A stretch of 64,000 nt of DNA from Halomonas getboli (GTDB lineage: Bacteria > Pseudomonadota > Gammaproteobacteria > Pseudomonadales > Halomonadaceae): positions 124,001 to 188,000 of the forward strand of contig NZ_JALMEW010000004.1 of the NCBI RefSeq assembly GCF_023094245.1, given 5' to 3'. Positions 1 through 12,584 of this stretch are shown here, piece after piece (positions within the stretch are counted from its first letter, which is position 1; every line of letters begins with the position of its first letter). The position numbers and the translations under genes were made by a program. A model generated the notes under the pieces. It did no database searches and was not told the DNA's origin. It saw only the letters and a program-made list of their open reading frames with translations.

Positions 1-1
1 C

Positions 2-526
2 GACGACTACGCCGCCCAGCGCCTCGGCGCCGCCTATCTCGACGGCAAGGGCGTCGAAGCCGACCCGCAGCAGGCTGAGCGCTGGCTCAGCCAGGCCAGC
101 GAGGCCGGCAGCCTCTCTGCGCGCACCCTGCTGGGCACCGCCCTGCTGCGCGGCGAAGGCGGCATGAGCGTCGACGCCGCGCGCGGCCGCCGCCTGCTCG
201 AGCAGGCCGCCGAGCAGGGCCACGCCGGCGCCCAGGCGACCCTGGGCCGTGAGCTGCTGCGCGGCGAGGTCCTCGACCAGGACCCGCGTCGGGGCGCCGA
301 TTACCTGCTCGAGGCCGCCCGCCAGGGCCACGAGACCGCGCGCCTGGCGCTGGCCAAGGCCTATCTCACTGCCAACGGGCTCGAAAACGCCAACCGCGAG
401 CAGGCCATGCTGTGGCTCGACAAGGTGATGGACGGCAACGGCGAGATGGCCGCCCAGACGCTGCACGACCTGCTGTCCGATGAGGACGCCATCCAGGCGC
501 TGCAGATGGCCTCGGCCAAGCGCTGA
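2..526 (+). CDS. Sel1-repeat protein, 5' truncated by window edge
   Basis: The reading frame is open from the first bases of the window to a TGA at 524-526, so the gene begins upstream; an internal ATG at 164 is not a convincing start because Sel1-type sequence continues before it. The visible part consists of tandem Sel1-like (TPR-related) repeats of about 36 residues with the typical A..LG..Y..G.GV..D...A..WL..A...G pattern. Sel1 repeats are alpha-solenoids for protein-protein contacts, often exported. The N-terminus is missing, so signal peptide and role cannot be judged. An AlgK-like exopolysaccharide scaffold is one possibility but nothing visible proves it. It converges on purA across a shared terminator hairpin. 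Confidence 0.75.
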   Translation, partial: DDYAAQRLGAAYLDGKGVEADPQQAERWLSQASEAGSLSARTLLGTALLRGEGGMSVDAARGRRLLEQAAEQGHAGAQATLGRELLRGEVLDQDPRRGADYLLEAARQGHETARLALAKAYLTANGLENANREQAMLWLDKVMDGNGEMAAQTLHDLLSDEDAIQALQMASAKR

Positions 527-554
527 CGCCACAGGGCCAGCACGCAAGGCCGAA

Positions 555-596
555 AACGACGACGGGCCGGCAGTTACCTGCCGGCCCGTCGTCGTT
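555..596. terminator. Bidirectional hairpin terminator between Sel1 gene and purA
   Basis: A perfect 19-bp stem (555-573 with 578-596) encloses a TTAC loop. Read on the minus strand, the stem is followed by a TTTT run, so it fits best as the purA terminator. It lies 29 bp after the stop of the plus-strand Sel1 gene and may serve both convergent genes. Confidence 0.8.
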
Positions 597-629
597 CGAG
601 GGAAGGCCCGTAGGCCTGCCCGCCGCGGC

Positions 630-3221
<2,592 letters not shown>

Positions 3222-3334
3222 GTCGTTCTTCCTGCAAGACGGTGATTGGCCTTCGGCAAGCCTCGCGGCAACGTACAGCGTCAGCATGGCGGGGTGCCGG
3301 AGGGAATTGCCGGGCAGTGGTGAGGCCACAAAAA

Positions 3335-3353
3335 AACCGGGCCACGCCCGGTT
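3335..3353 (-). terminator. Intrinsic terminator after hflC
   Basis: An 8-bp GC-rich stem (3335-3342 with 3346-3353) has a 3-nt loop. On the minus strand it is followed directly by a run of T (positions 3336 down to 3330). It lies about 80 bp after the hflC stop and ends the hflKC transcript before hisZ. Confidence 0.8.
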
Positions 3354-3432
3354 ACAGGAGTCTATCACGTTTGGCCGCGGGAGGAACCCCGCCGGAGGGC
3401 GAGCGGGGGCGGCGAGCGCCGCCCCCTGGGCG

Positions 3433-4317
3433 TCACTCGCCGCTTTGGGCGTCCGGACTCTTGAGGTACTGGAAGAAGTCGCTGGACGGGTCCAGCACCA
3501 GCATGTTGCCGTCGCCCTGGAAGCTCGAGCGGTAGCCCTCGAGGCTGCGCCAGAAGGAGAAGAACTCCTCGTCCTTGCCGTAGGCCTCGGAGAAGATGGC
3601 CGCCGCCTCGGCATCGCCCTCGCCGCGCAGGGTCTGGGAGCGCTCATTGGCCTGGGCCAGCAGCACCTGGCGACGACGGTCGGCGTTGGCGCGGATGCGC
3701 TCGGCCTCCTCCTGCCCCTGGGCGCGCCATTCGCGGGCCTCGCGCTCGCGCTCCGAGCGCATGCGGTCGTACACCGCCGCGGACACGTCCTCGGGCAGGT
3801 CGATGCGCTTGACACGGATATCGAGGATCGCCACCCCGAGCTCTTCGCGCATCAGTTCATTGAGTTCCTCGGTGGGCCCGGTCATCAGCTCGTCTCGCTG
3901 CTCGGAGATGATCTGCTGCAGGTTCAGCCGACCGAACTCGTTACGCAGGCTCTCGTCGACCCGCGGCTGGATCAGCCGCACGGCCTGCAGCTCGTCGCCG
4001 GCGGTGGCCTCGTAGTAGCGGGTGGGATTGATCACCTGCCACTTGACGTAGGAGTCCACGATCACCGCCTTCTGCTCGAGGGTCAGGTAGCGGCTGGCAT
4101 CGGTGTCCAGCGTCAGCACCCGGGTGTCGAACTTGCGGATGGTCTGGGTGATCGGGATCTTGAAGTGCAGCCCCGGCTGGATGTTCTCCTCGACCACCTC
4201 GCCGAAGCGCAACTTCACGGCGCGCTCGGTCTCGTCGATCACGTAGAGGCTGTTGCTGGCCAGCCAGGCCACGGCGGCCAGGCCGCCGACGATGAGCAGG
4301 GAACGGTTATTGATCAT
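3433..4317 (-). CDS. hflC: Protease modulator HflC
   Basis: HflC is an SPFH/band-7 membrane protein that assembles with HflK into a large cage around the AAA protease FtsH and modulates its access to membrane substrates. The 294-residue product has one N-terminal transmembrane segment (about residues 7-23, LLIVGGLAAVAWLASNS). It is followed by a periplasmic SPFH domain with TERAVKLRFG and PGLHFKIP, and a long charged alpha-helical stretch (REREAREWRAQGQEEAERI). It starts 2 bp after the hflK stop, so the two are translationally coupled. Confidence 0.95.
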   Translation of the reverse strand: MINNRSLLIVGGLAAVAWLASNSLYVIDETERAVKLRFGEVVEENIQPGLHFKIPITQTIRKFDTRVLTLDTDASRYLTLEQKAVIVDSYVKWQVINPTRYYEATAGDELQAVRLIQPRVDESLRNEFGRLNLQQIISEQRDELMTGPTEELNELMREELGVAILDIRVKRIDLPEDVSAAVYDRMRSEREREAREWRAQGQEEAERIRANADRRRQVLLAQANERSQTLRGEGDAEAAAIFSEAYGKDEEFFSFWRSLEGYRSSFQGDGNMLVLDPSSDFFQYLKSPDAQSGE

Positions 4318-4319
4318 CG

Positions 4320-5549
4320 TTAACGGCCCTCCCGGCGGATTCCGTTGCTGCCGGCGTTGCGGCTGTCACTGCTGCCGTCGGCCTGGCTGGCGCTCAGGCG
4401 CTCGAGCAGCTGGGGGTCCATCGACACGGTGTCGTCACCCTGGCTGGCGGCACCGGTGGTCCCGCTGCTCAGGCGATCCATCGGCAGCACCATCAGCGGC
4501 GCGTCGTCGTTGACGTCCACCATGACCTTGGAGGTCTCGCCGTAGACCTCGGAAATGGTATCGAGGTAGAGGCGCTCGCGCATGATCGCCGGTGCCTCCT
4601 GGTACTGGGTCAGCAGCGCATTGAAGCGGTTGGCCTGACCGCGGGCCTCGGCGACCACGGACTCGCGATAGCCCTGACCCTGCTCGACGATGCGCTGGGC
4701 CTGGCCCTGGGCGGCCGGGATCACGGCGTTGGCGTAGGCCATGGCCTGGTTGATGGTGCGCTGGCGGTCCTCGCGGGCACGGATGACGTCGTCGAAGGCG
4801 TCCTGCACCGGATCGGGCGGCGCGGTGGACTCGACGTTCAGCGTCTGGATGCGGATACCGGTGCCGTAGCTGTCCAGGTAGGACTGCAGGCGGCTGGCCA
4901 CCGCGGTGCCGAGGATCTCACGGCCGGAGGTGAGGATGTCGATCATGTCGGTGCCGCCGACCACGTGACGCAGCGCGCTGTCCAGGGCGTTCTCGAGCGA
5001 CAGCTCCGGATTGCGCACGTTGAGCACGTAGCCGCGCGGATCGGCGACCTGGTACTGCACCGACATCTCCACGGAGACGATGTTCTCGTCCTGGGTCAGC
5101 ATCGACTGGGTCTGGCTGACCGAGCGCACCCGGGTCACGTTGACCATGCGCACGTCGTCGATCAGCGGCGGGTTCCACTGCAGGCCGGGGGTAACCACTT
5201 CCTGGAACTTGCCGAAGCGCAGCACCACGCCACGCTCGGACTGGTCGACCAGGTAGAAGCCGGAGGCGGCCCAGATGGCCAGCGCCACGATCAGCAGCAG
5301 TCCGGGCAGGGCGAAGGCGTTGCGCGGCTTGCCGCCACCGCTGCCTCCGCCGCCCTTGCCGCCACGCTTGCCGCGGCCGCCCAGCATGCCGTTGAGCTTG
5401 TCCTGAAACTTCTTCAGGGCTTCGTCGAGGTCGGGCGGCCCCTGATTGCCGCCGCCGCGGTTGCCACCGCCGCCGTTACCGCCGCGGCGCCCTCCCCCGC
5501 TCCAGGGGTCGTGCTGGTTGCCGCCGCCACCGGGCTCATTCCAGGCCAT
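4320..5549 (-). CDS. hflK: FtsH-associated protease modulator HflK
   Basis: HflK is the partner of HflC in the FtsH regulatory cage. The 409-residue product opens with a Gly/Asn/Arg-rich cytoplasmic tail (residues about 1-75, typical of HflK). One transmembrane helix follows (about 78-96, GLLLIVALAIWAASGFYLV), then an SPFH domain (SERGVVLRFGKF, PGLQWNPP) and a helical C-terminal part ending in a low-complexity Ser/Asp tail. It precedes hflC by 2 bp. The low-complexity glycine repeats account for several overlapping antisense open frames that are not genes. Confidence 0.95.
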   Translation of the reverse strand: MAWNEPGGGGNQHDPWSGGGRRGGNGGGGNRGGGNQGPPDLDEALKKFQDKLNGMLGGRGKRGGKGGGGSGGGKPRNAFALPGLLLIVALAIWAASGFYLVDQSERGVVLRFGKFQEVVTPGLQWNPPLIDDVRMVNVTRVRSVSQTQSMLTQDENIVSVEMSVQYQVADPRGYVLNVRNPELSLENALDSALRHVVGGTDMIDILTSGREILGTAVASRLQSYLDSYGTGIRIQTLNVESTAPPDPVQDAFDDVIRAREDRQRTINQAMAYANAVIPAAQGQAQRIVEQGQGYRESVVAEARGQANRFNALLTQYQEAPAIMRERLYLDTISEVYGETSKVMVDVNDDAPLMVLPMDRLSSGTTGAASQGDDTVSMDPQLLERLSASQADGSSDSRNAGSNGIRREGR

Positions 5550-5673
5550 ACGTCGTCTCCACTCTGCGTTGCGTTCCGCCGCGCTCCGGCGCGACGGGCA
5601 TCGGTTGCGATCCTTGTGGTGCCGGCGCCACTACTCCCCCGGCACCCGAAGGCGACTCCTTTTCCCCCACGCC

Positions 5674-6990
5674 TCACTGCTCCCACAGGGGGCGTTCCTG
5701 CAGGGCTTCCGGCAGATAGTCGTCGGCGCGTTCGCCGAGCCGCGCCATCAGCTGCAGGAAATCGCGCCGCGGCAGGCGCACTTCCAGCAGGGTGCGGCCC
5801 ATGTCATCGAAGCGCTCCCCGCGCACCGCCCCCAGCTCGTGGAGACCGGCGCGCAGCTTGCCCTGCTGCGGCTCCAGGGTGACATCGAAGTCGATGATGT
5901 CGTCGGCCAGGCACTCGGAGAGCGCCTGCTCGAACAGCTCCAGCCCCTTGCCGTCGCGGGCCGACAACCACACCGTCTCGGGCATGCCGTCGGCGCCGCG
6001 CTCGATGCGCGGGGCGCTGTCGAACATGTCGATCTTGTTCATCACCTTGAGCGTCGGCACCTCCAGGGCGCCGATCTCGTCGAGCACCTCTTCCACCTGG
6101 CTCACGTTGAGATCGCGGTCGGCGTCCGCCGCGTCGATCACGTGCACCAGCAGGCTGGCCTCGGCGGCCTCCTGCAGGGTGGCCTGGAAGGCCTCGACCA
6201 GCTTGTGCGGCAGATGGCGGATGAAGCCCACGGTATCGGCCAGCACCACCGGCCCCACGTCCTCGATCTCCAGGCGCCGCAGCGTCGGGTCGAGAGTAGC
6301 GAACAGCTGGTCGGCCGCATAGACCTGCGACGAGGTCACAGCGTTGAACAGCGTCGACTTGCCGGCGTTGGTGTAGCCGACCAGCGAGACGCTCGGCACC
6401 TCGGCCCGTGAGCGCGCGCGACGGTTCTGGTGACGCTGGCTGCGTACCTTGTCGAGGCGCTTGTGGATCGCCTTGATGCGGCCACGCAGCAGTCGGCGGT
6501 CGGTCTCGAGCTGGGTCTCGCCCGGACCACGCAGGCCGATGCCGCCCTTCTGACGCTCAAGGTGGGTCCAGCCGCGCACCAGGCGCGTCGACATGTACTC
6601 GAGCTGGGCCAGCTCGACCTGCAGCTTGCCCTCGTGGGTCCGCGCCCGCTGGGCGAAGATGTCGAGGATCAGGCCGGTACGGTCGAGCACGCGACACTGG
6701 AGCGACTGCTCGAGGTTGCGCTGCTGGGAGGGGCTCAAGGCATGGTTGAAGATCACCAGCTCGGCCTTGTGGACCTGCAGCGCCTCGCGCAGCTCCTCGG
6801 CCTTGCCCGAGCCGATGAAGGAACGCGGGTCAGGCCGGCTACGCGAACCGGTCAGCAGGGTGGCCGGCTCCGCGCCGGCCGAGCGCACGAGCTCGAGAAA
6901 CTCACCCGGATCCTCGCGCTCCTGCTCGTCCTGGAAGTCGACATGGACGAGTACCGCCGTCTCACCGGCGTCGGGACGTTCAAAAAACAA
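5674..6990 (-). CDS. hflX: Ribosome-associated GTPase HflX, TTG start
   Basis: HflX is an Obg-related GTPase that splits stalled or heat-damaged 70S ribosomes. The 438-residue product has an N-terminal HflX domain (GSGKAEELREAL near 60), a coiled-coil with the GIGLRGPGETQLETDRR signature (149-165), and G motifs GYTNAGKST (205-213), DTVGFI and NKID. The start is TTG at 6990: it gives the expected MFFERPDAGE N-terminus and has a GAGG ribosome site 7 nt upstream that overlaps the hfq stop codon. Only 8 bp separate it from hfq, so coupling with hfq translation is likely. Confidence 0.95.
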   Translation of the reverse strand: MFFERPDAGETAVLVHVDFQDEQEREDPGEFLELVRSAGAEPATLLTGSRSRPDPRSFIGSGKAEELREALQVHKAELVIFNHALSPSQQRNLEQSLQCRVLDRTGLILDIFAQRARTHEGKLQVELAQLEYMSTRLVRGWTHLERQKGGIGLRGPGETQLETDRRLLRGRIKAIHKRLDKVRSQRHQNRRARSRAEVPSVSLVGYTNAGKSTLFNAVTSSQVYAADQLFATLDPTLRRLEIEDVGPVVLADTVGFIRHLPHKLVEAFQATLQEAAEASLLVHVIDAADADRDLNVSQVEEVLDEIGALEVPTLKVMNKIDMFDSAPRIERGADGMPETVWLSARDGKGLELFEQALSECLADDIIDFDVTLEPQQGKLRAGLHELGAVRGERFDDMGRTLLEVRLPRRDFLQLMARLGERADDYLPEALQERPLWEQ

Positions 6991-6998
6991 TCAATACC

Positions 6999-7244
6999 TC
7001 ACGCATTGCTTTCCGACGGCGCATCGGGGGCCGGCAGCCGCACGTTGCGCGACGGCACAACGGTGGAGATGGCGTGCTTGTAGACCATCTGGCTGACGGT
7101 GTTGCGCAGCAGAATCACGAACTGGTCGAAGGATTCGATCTGGCCCTGCAGCTTGATGCCGTTGACCAGGAAGATCGATACCGGAATGCGCTCCTTGCGC
7201 AGGATGTTCAGGTACGGATCTTGAAGGGACTGCCCTTTGGACAT
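6999..7244 (-). CDS. hfq: RNA chaperone Hfq
   Basis: Hfq forms a hexameric Sm-like ring that pairs small RNAs with mRNAs and controls their stability. The 81-residue product has the canonical N-terminus [20 protein letters not shown], the Sm1 region ([20 protein letters not shown]) and the Sm2 motif YKHAIST. The C-terminal tail is short. A GGGAGAG ribosome site precedes the ATG. It lies in the conserved miaA-hfq-hflX order. Confidence 0.98.
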   Translation of the reverse strand: MSKGQSLQDPYLNILRKERIPVSIFLVNGIKLQGQIESFDQFVILLRNTVSQMVYKHAISTVVPSRNVRLPAPDAPSESNA

Positions 7245-7359
7245 GTTGCTCTCCCTGAATTGTTTCTGGAGTTGATCATTCAGTGCTCGCCCCGTCCGGG
7301 GGCGACACAGGGTAACCGATGAGCCCGGTCGTACGGCCGCTCGAAGCGACCATCTTACG

Positions 7360-8313
7360 CTAAGTCCCGAATTCGCGCACCAGTTTCAGGAGTTCCGCAA
7401 GCGGGTCGGGGCCCAGGCTATCCACCCAGTGCAGCGCCGGCCAGCGGCGCATCCAGGTCAGCTGACGCTTGGCCAGCTGACGGGTGGCGACGATGCCCCG
7501 GTGACGAAAGGTCGCATGGTCGACCCCGCCCTCGAGGTATTCCCACCCCTGACGATAGCCCACGCTCTTCATCGATGGCAGCTCCGGCGTCAGATCACCG
7601 CGCGCCTTGAGCGCGGCCATCTCGTCGAGGAAGCCGGCCTCGAGCATGGCGTCGAAGCGCCGCGCGATGCGCGCGTGCAGCACGGCGCGGTCGGCAGGCG
7701 CGAGGCCTATCGACAGCGGCCGCCAGGCAAAGGTTTCCGGACGCTGCTCGCGCCACAGCTCGGTGAGCGAGCGGCCGCTGACGCGATACACCTCCAGCGC
7801 CCGCATCAGCCGCTGGGGATCGTTGGGATGAATGCGCTCGGCCGCCGCCGGATCGACCCGCGTCAGCTCCTGGTGAAGGCCGGCCAGGCCCAGGCGCTCG
7901 GCGTCGCGTTCCAGCTCGGCGCGTACCCCGGCGTCCGCCGACGGCAGGTTGGCCACGCCCTCGACCAGGCGCTTGAAGTACATCATGGTGCCGCCGACCA
8001 GCAGCGGCACCTTGCCGGCCGCGGTGATCCCGGCCATCTCGCGCAGCGCGTCCTCGCGGAACTCCGCCGCCGAATAGGGCTCGGCCGGGTCGCGGATGTC
8101 GATCAGCCGATGCGGCGCGCGGGCAAGCTCGTCGGCGGAGGGCTTGGCGCTGCCGATGTCGAGGCCGCGATAGACCATCGCCGAGTCGACGCTGACCAGC
8201 TCGCAGTCCAGCCGCTCGTGCAGCTCGATGGCCAGGTCGGTCTTGCCGGCGGCGGTGGGGCCCATCAGGAAGATGGCGGGTGGGCGGGTATCGGGCATCG
8301 GCTGTTCGGGCAT
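7360..8313 (-). CDS. miaA: tRNA dimethylallyltransferase
   Basis: MiaA transfers dimethylallyl from DMAPP to N6 of A37 in tRNAs that read UNN codons. The product has the P-loop GPTAAGKT near the N-terminus, the [16 protein letters not shown] segment, [13 protein letters not shown] and the C-terminal [14 protein letters not shown] segment. The open frame extends to 8400, but that extension runs through a structured intergenic repeat. ATG at 8313 gives 317 residues, the usual length; ATG at 8298 is the alternative. Only about 115 bp lie before hfq, which in enterics carries extra promoters inside miaA. Confidence 0.95.
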   Translation of the reverse strand: MPEQPMPDTRPPAIFLMGPTAAGKTDLAIELHERLDCELVSVDSAMVYRGLDIGSAKPSADELARAPHRLIDIRDPAEPYSAAEFREDALREMAGITAAGKVPLLVGGTMMYFKRLVEGVANLPSADAGVRAELERDAERLGLAGLHQELTRVDPAAAERIHPNDPQRLMRALEVYRVSGRSLTELWREQRPETFAWRPLSIGLAPADRAVLHARIARRFDAMLEAGFLDEMAALKARGDLTPELPSMKSVGYRQGWEYLEGGVDHATFRHRGIVATRQLAKRQLTWMRRWPALHWVDSLGPDPLAELLKLVREFGT

Positions 8314-8341
8314 TCTCTTGTCTTGTCGGTGAGAAGCTGAA

Positions 8342-8436
8342 CCGGCGGCAGACCTGCGAGGAGGCGCTGTGAACCCATCCCTGGGCGCTACCGACGCCAT
8401 CCCTGGCGTAGGACCTCCTCTTCGGTCTGCCCCCGG
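8342..8436. repeat. Structured intergenic repeat between miaA and mutL
   Basis: The outer arms 8342-8353 and 8425-8436 are inverted repeats with one mismatch. Inside them GAGGAGG (8358-8364) pairs with CCTCCTC (8414-8420). Between these are two small hairpins around ACCCATCCCTGGG and GACGCCATCCCTGGCGT. The nested, codon-independent symmetry resembles dispersed extragenic hairpin repeats that I recall from marine gammaproteobacteria. Only one copy is in this window. Confidence 0.6.
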
Positions 8437-8468
8437 CGCTTCTGGCCGCTCGAGTGGCAGTTTGCCGC

Positions 8469-10478
<2,010 letters not shown>

Positions 10479-10575
10479 ATCACTCCTCAAGGACGCTACG
10501 GGCTACGAGCCATGAGCTGCGAGCGGTGGCCAGCCAGCCCGATACGACGGAGACGGCCCGAAGCCCCATGCTTCC

Positions 10576-10615
10576 CGCTTCCAGGCGCGCAGCGCCGCTC
10601 TTCAGGCTTCCGGCT
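10576..10615. repeat. Dispersed 40-bp repeat, copy 1
   Basis: This stretch matches 18121-18160 at roughly 31 of 40 positions, sharing GCTTCCAG, CGCG and AGCGCCG blocks. It lies in the amiB-mutL gap, next to a further degenerate inverted stretch (about 10498-10525, GGGCTACGAGCCATGAGCTGCGAGC). It overlaps the last base of the amiB gene. Confidence 0.5.
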
Positions 10616-12066
10616 TATGAACGAGGTATCCGCAGCACCTGCCCGACGCGGATCACGTCGCCGTTCAACTCGTTGGCCTGGCGCAGCTGCGCCACCGGCA
10701 CGCCGTGACGGGCGGCGATCTCGGACAGGGTATCGCCGGGCTGGATGCGGTATTCGTCGCCGCCGGTGCTGCGGTCGTGATCGCGCTGCCAGGCCAGCAG
10801 GCTAGCCGGCGGCGGGTTGCGCTGGAAGTGCGCCCGAATACCGCCGAACACCGCGTCCATCATGCGGTTCTGGAAGCTCGAATCCTGCAGCCGGCGCTCC
10901 TCGTCGGGATTGGAGATGAAGCCGGTCTCGACCAGCAGCGACGGAATGTCCGGCGACTTGAGCACCACGAAGCCGGCCTGCTCGACCCGGCCCTTGTGCA
11001 GGTCGTTGACCCGGCCGACGCGATCGAGCACCTGGCCGCCGATGGTCAACGAGTCGTTGAGGGTCGCGGTCATGGTCAGGTCGAGCAGCACGCCGCGCAG
11101 CACCTCGTCCTTGTCGTCCAGCGACAGGTTGCCGTCGACGCCGCCGATCAGGTCGGAGCGGTTCTCGCTGGCGGCCAGCCACTGGGCGGTCTCGGAGGTC
11201 GCGCCGCTCTGGGACAGCGCGAACACCGAGCTGCCGTGGGGCCGCGGGCTGCGGAAGGCGTCGGCGTGCAGCGAGACGAAGAAGTCGGCCTTCTGCTCGC
11301 GGGCGATATGGGTGCGCTGACGCAGGCCCACGTAGTAGTCGCCGTCGCGGATCAGCACCGCCTTGAAGCCCTCGGCGGCATTGATCTTGCGCGCCAGGCG
11401 CCGTGCCATCTCCAGCACCACGTCCTTCTCGCGGATGCCGTGGGGGCCGGTGGCGCCGGGGTCCTCGCCGCCGTGACCGGCATCCACCGCGATGATGATG
11501 TCGCGCTTCGGGTGAGGTTTGGCCGTCGCCTGAGCCGGCGTCACTGCCGCCTGATCCTGGCCCTGCACCCGGGCCTGGGTCTGGGCGCGGTCGGCGGCGA
11601 TCTCCTGATCGCGGATCATCGCCTCGATGGGATCGATCGGGTCTTCCACCGCGCTTTCGCCGGGATACTCGAGATCGACCACCAGGCGATTGCCGTACTG
11701 TTCGTTGGGCGCCAGGCTGAAGTGGCGCGGCTCGACCTCGCGGTTGAGCTCCAGCACCACCCGCAGGTCGTCGCCGTGGCGCACGCCGGTGCGCACGTCA
11801 CGGATGGCGCTGCCCTCGAGATCGAGCCGGTCGACGTCGGCCTCAAGCCGCGTATCGGCGAGATCGATGACCAGCCGGCGCGGATCGTCGAGGCTGAAGA
11901 CGTTGGCCTGGGCCGCCGACGACAGGTCGAACACCAGGCGCGCGTGATCGGGCGCCGCCCACAGGCGCAGGTTATCGACGGTCGCCGCCAGCGCCCAGGA
12001 AGGGGCCAATGCCGCCAGCGTCAACAGGCCGCCGAGCAGGCGACGGGGCAAGGTTCCCTGGCTCAT
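10615..12066 (-). CDS. amiB: N-acetylmuramoyl-L-alanine amidase with AMIN and LysM domains
   Basis: This periplasmic zinc amidase cleaves the peptide stem from septal peptidoglycan during daughter-cell separation. The 483-residue product has a signal peptide (about 1-27, ending ALA), an AMIN septal-targeting domain (about 30-145), an Ala/Gln-rich linker and an Amidase_3 domain. Zinc-ligand motifs are DAGHGGEDPGA, EKDVVLEMA, SLHADAF and VETGFISN. The C-terminal LysM (EYRIQPGDTLSEIAARHGV) binds glycan. AMIN plus LysM layout matches AmiB of Pseudomonas and Vibrio, which is activated by EnvC-type LytM factors. It overlaps tsaE by 4 bp (ATGA), in the conserved nnr-tsaE-amiB-mutL order. Confidence 0.93.
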   Translation of the reverse strand: MSQGTLPRRLLGGLLTLAALAPSWALAATVDNLRLWAAPDHARLVFDLSSAAQANVFSLDDPRRLVIDLADTRLEADVDRLDLEGSAIRDVRTGVRHGDDLRVVLELNREVEPRHFSLAPNEQYGNRLVVDLEYPGESAVEDPIDPIEAMIRDQEIAADRAQTQARVQGQDQAAVTPAQATAKPHPKRDIIIAVDAGHGGEDPGATGPHGIREKDVVLEMARRLARKINAAEGFKAVLIRDGDYYVGLRQRTHIAREQKADFFVSLHADAFRSPRPHGSSVFALSQSGATSETAQWLAASENRSDLIGGVDGNLSLDDKDEVLRGVLLDLTMTATLNDSLTIGGQVLDRVGRVNDLHKGRVEQAGFVVLKSPDIPSLLVETGFISNPDEERRLQDSSFQNRMMDAVFGGIRAHFQRNPPPASLLAWQRDHDRSTGGDEYRIQPGDTLSEIAARHGVPVAQLRQANELNGDVIRVGQVLRIPRS

Positions 12067-12584
12067 GAGATGCGCTCGCCCTCTGCGCCCGGCGCCTCGC
12101 GCTGGACGACATCGGCCAGCGCCGGATCGGCGGCCAGGCGCTCGAGCACCCGGCGGCCGCGGTGACTGCCGGCGGAAAGCGTCGCCCGACGGCCCTCGCC
12201 GTCCAGGCTCAGGGTCACCGTCAGGTCCGGCGTCGGCAGCCAGCCTTCACCGCGGGCCGGCCACTCGATCACGCACAGCGCGTCGTCGGCCAGCAGGTCT
12301 CGGCCACCGATGAACTCGAGCTCCTCGGGATCGCCCAGGCGATAGAGGTCGAAGTGATGCACCCGCACCGTCTCGAGCTCGTAGGGCTCGACCAGGGTAT
12401 AAGTGGGGCTCTTGACCGCGCCGTGATGCCCGTAGGCGCGCAGGATGCCGCGAGTCAGGGTCGTCTTGCCCGCGCCCAGCTCGCCCTCCAGAAAGAGCAG
12501 GCCATGGCCGTCGAGGGCCCGGCCGAGGGATTCGCCGAAGGCCACCTGACGGTCTTCGTTCTCGAGTCGCAGCTGCATCGTCAT
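12063..12584 (-). CDS. tsaE: tRNA threonylcarbamoyladenosine ATPase TsaE
   Basis: TsaE is the small ATPase that works with TsaB-TsaD in adding threonylcarbamoyl to A37 of ANN-reading tRNAs. The 173-residue product carries the P-loop GELGAGKTTL, a threonine-rich switch (KSPTYTLVEPY) and HFDLYRLGDPEELEF with the Walker-B-like region. It starts inside the last codons of nnr (4-bp ATGA overlap) and ends 4 bp into amiB, so three genes are translationally coupled. Confidence 0.95.
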   Translation of the reverse strand: MTMQLRLENEDRQVAFGESLGRALDGHGLLFLEGELGAGKTTLTRGILRAYGHHGAVKSPTYTLVEPYELETVRVHHFDLYRLGDPEELEFIGGRDLLADDALCVIEWPARGEGWLPTPDLTVTLSLDGEGRRATLSAGSHRGRRVLERLAADPALADVVQREAPGAEGERIS

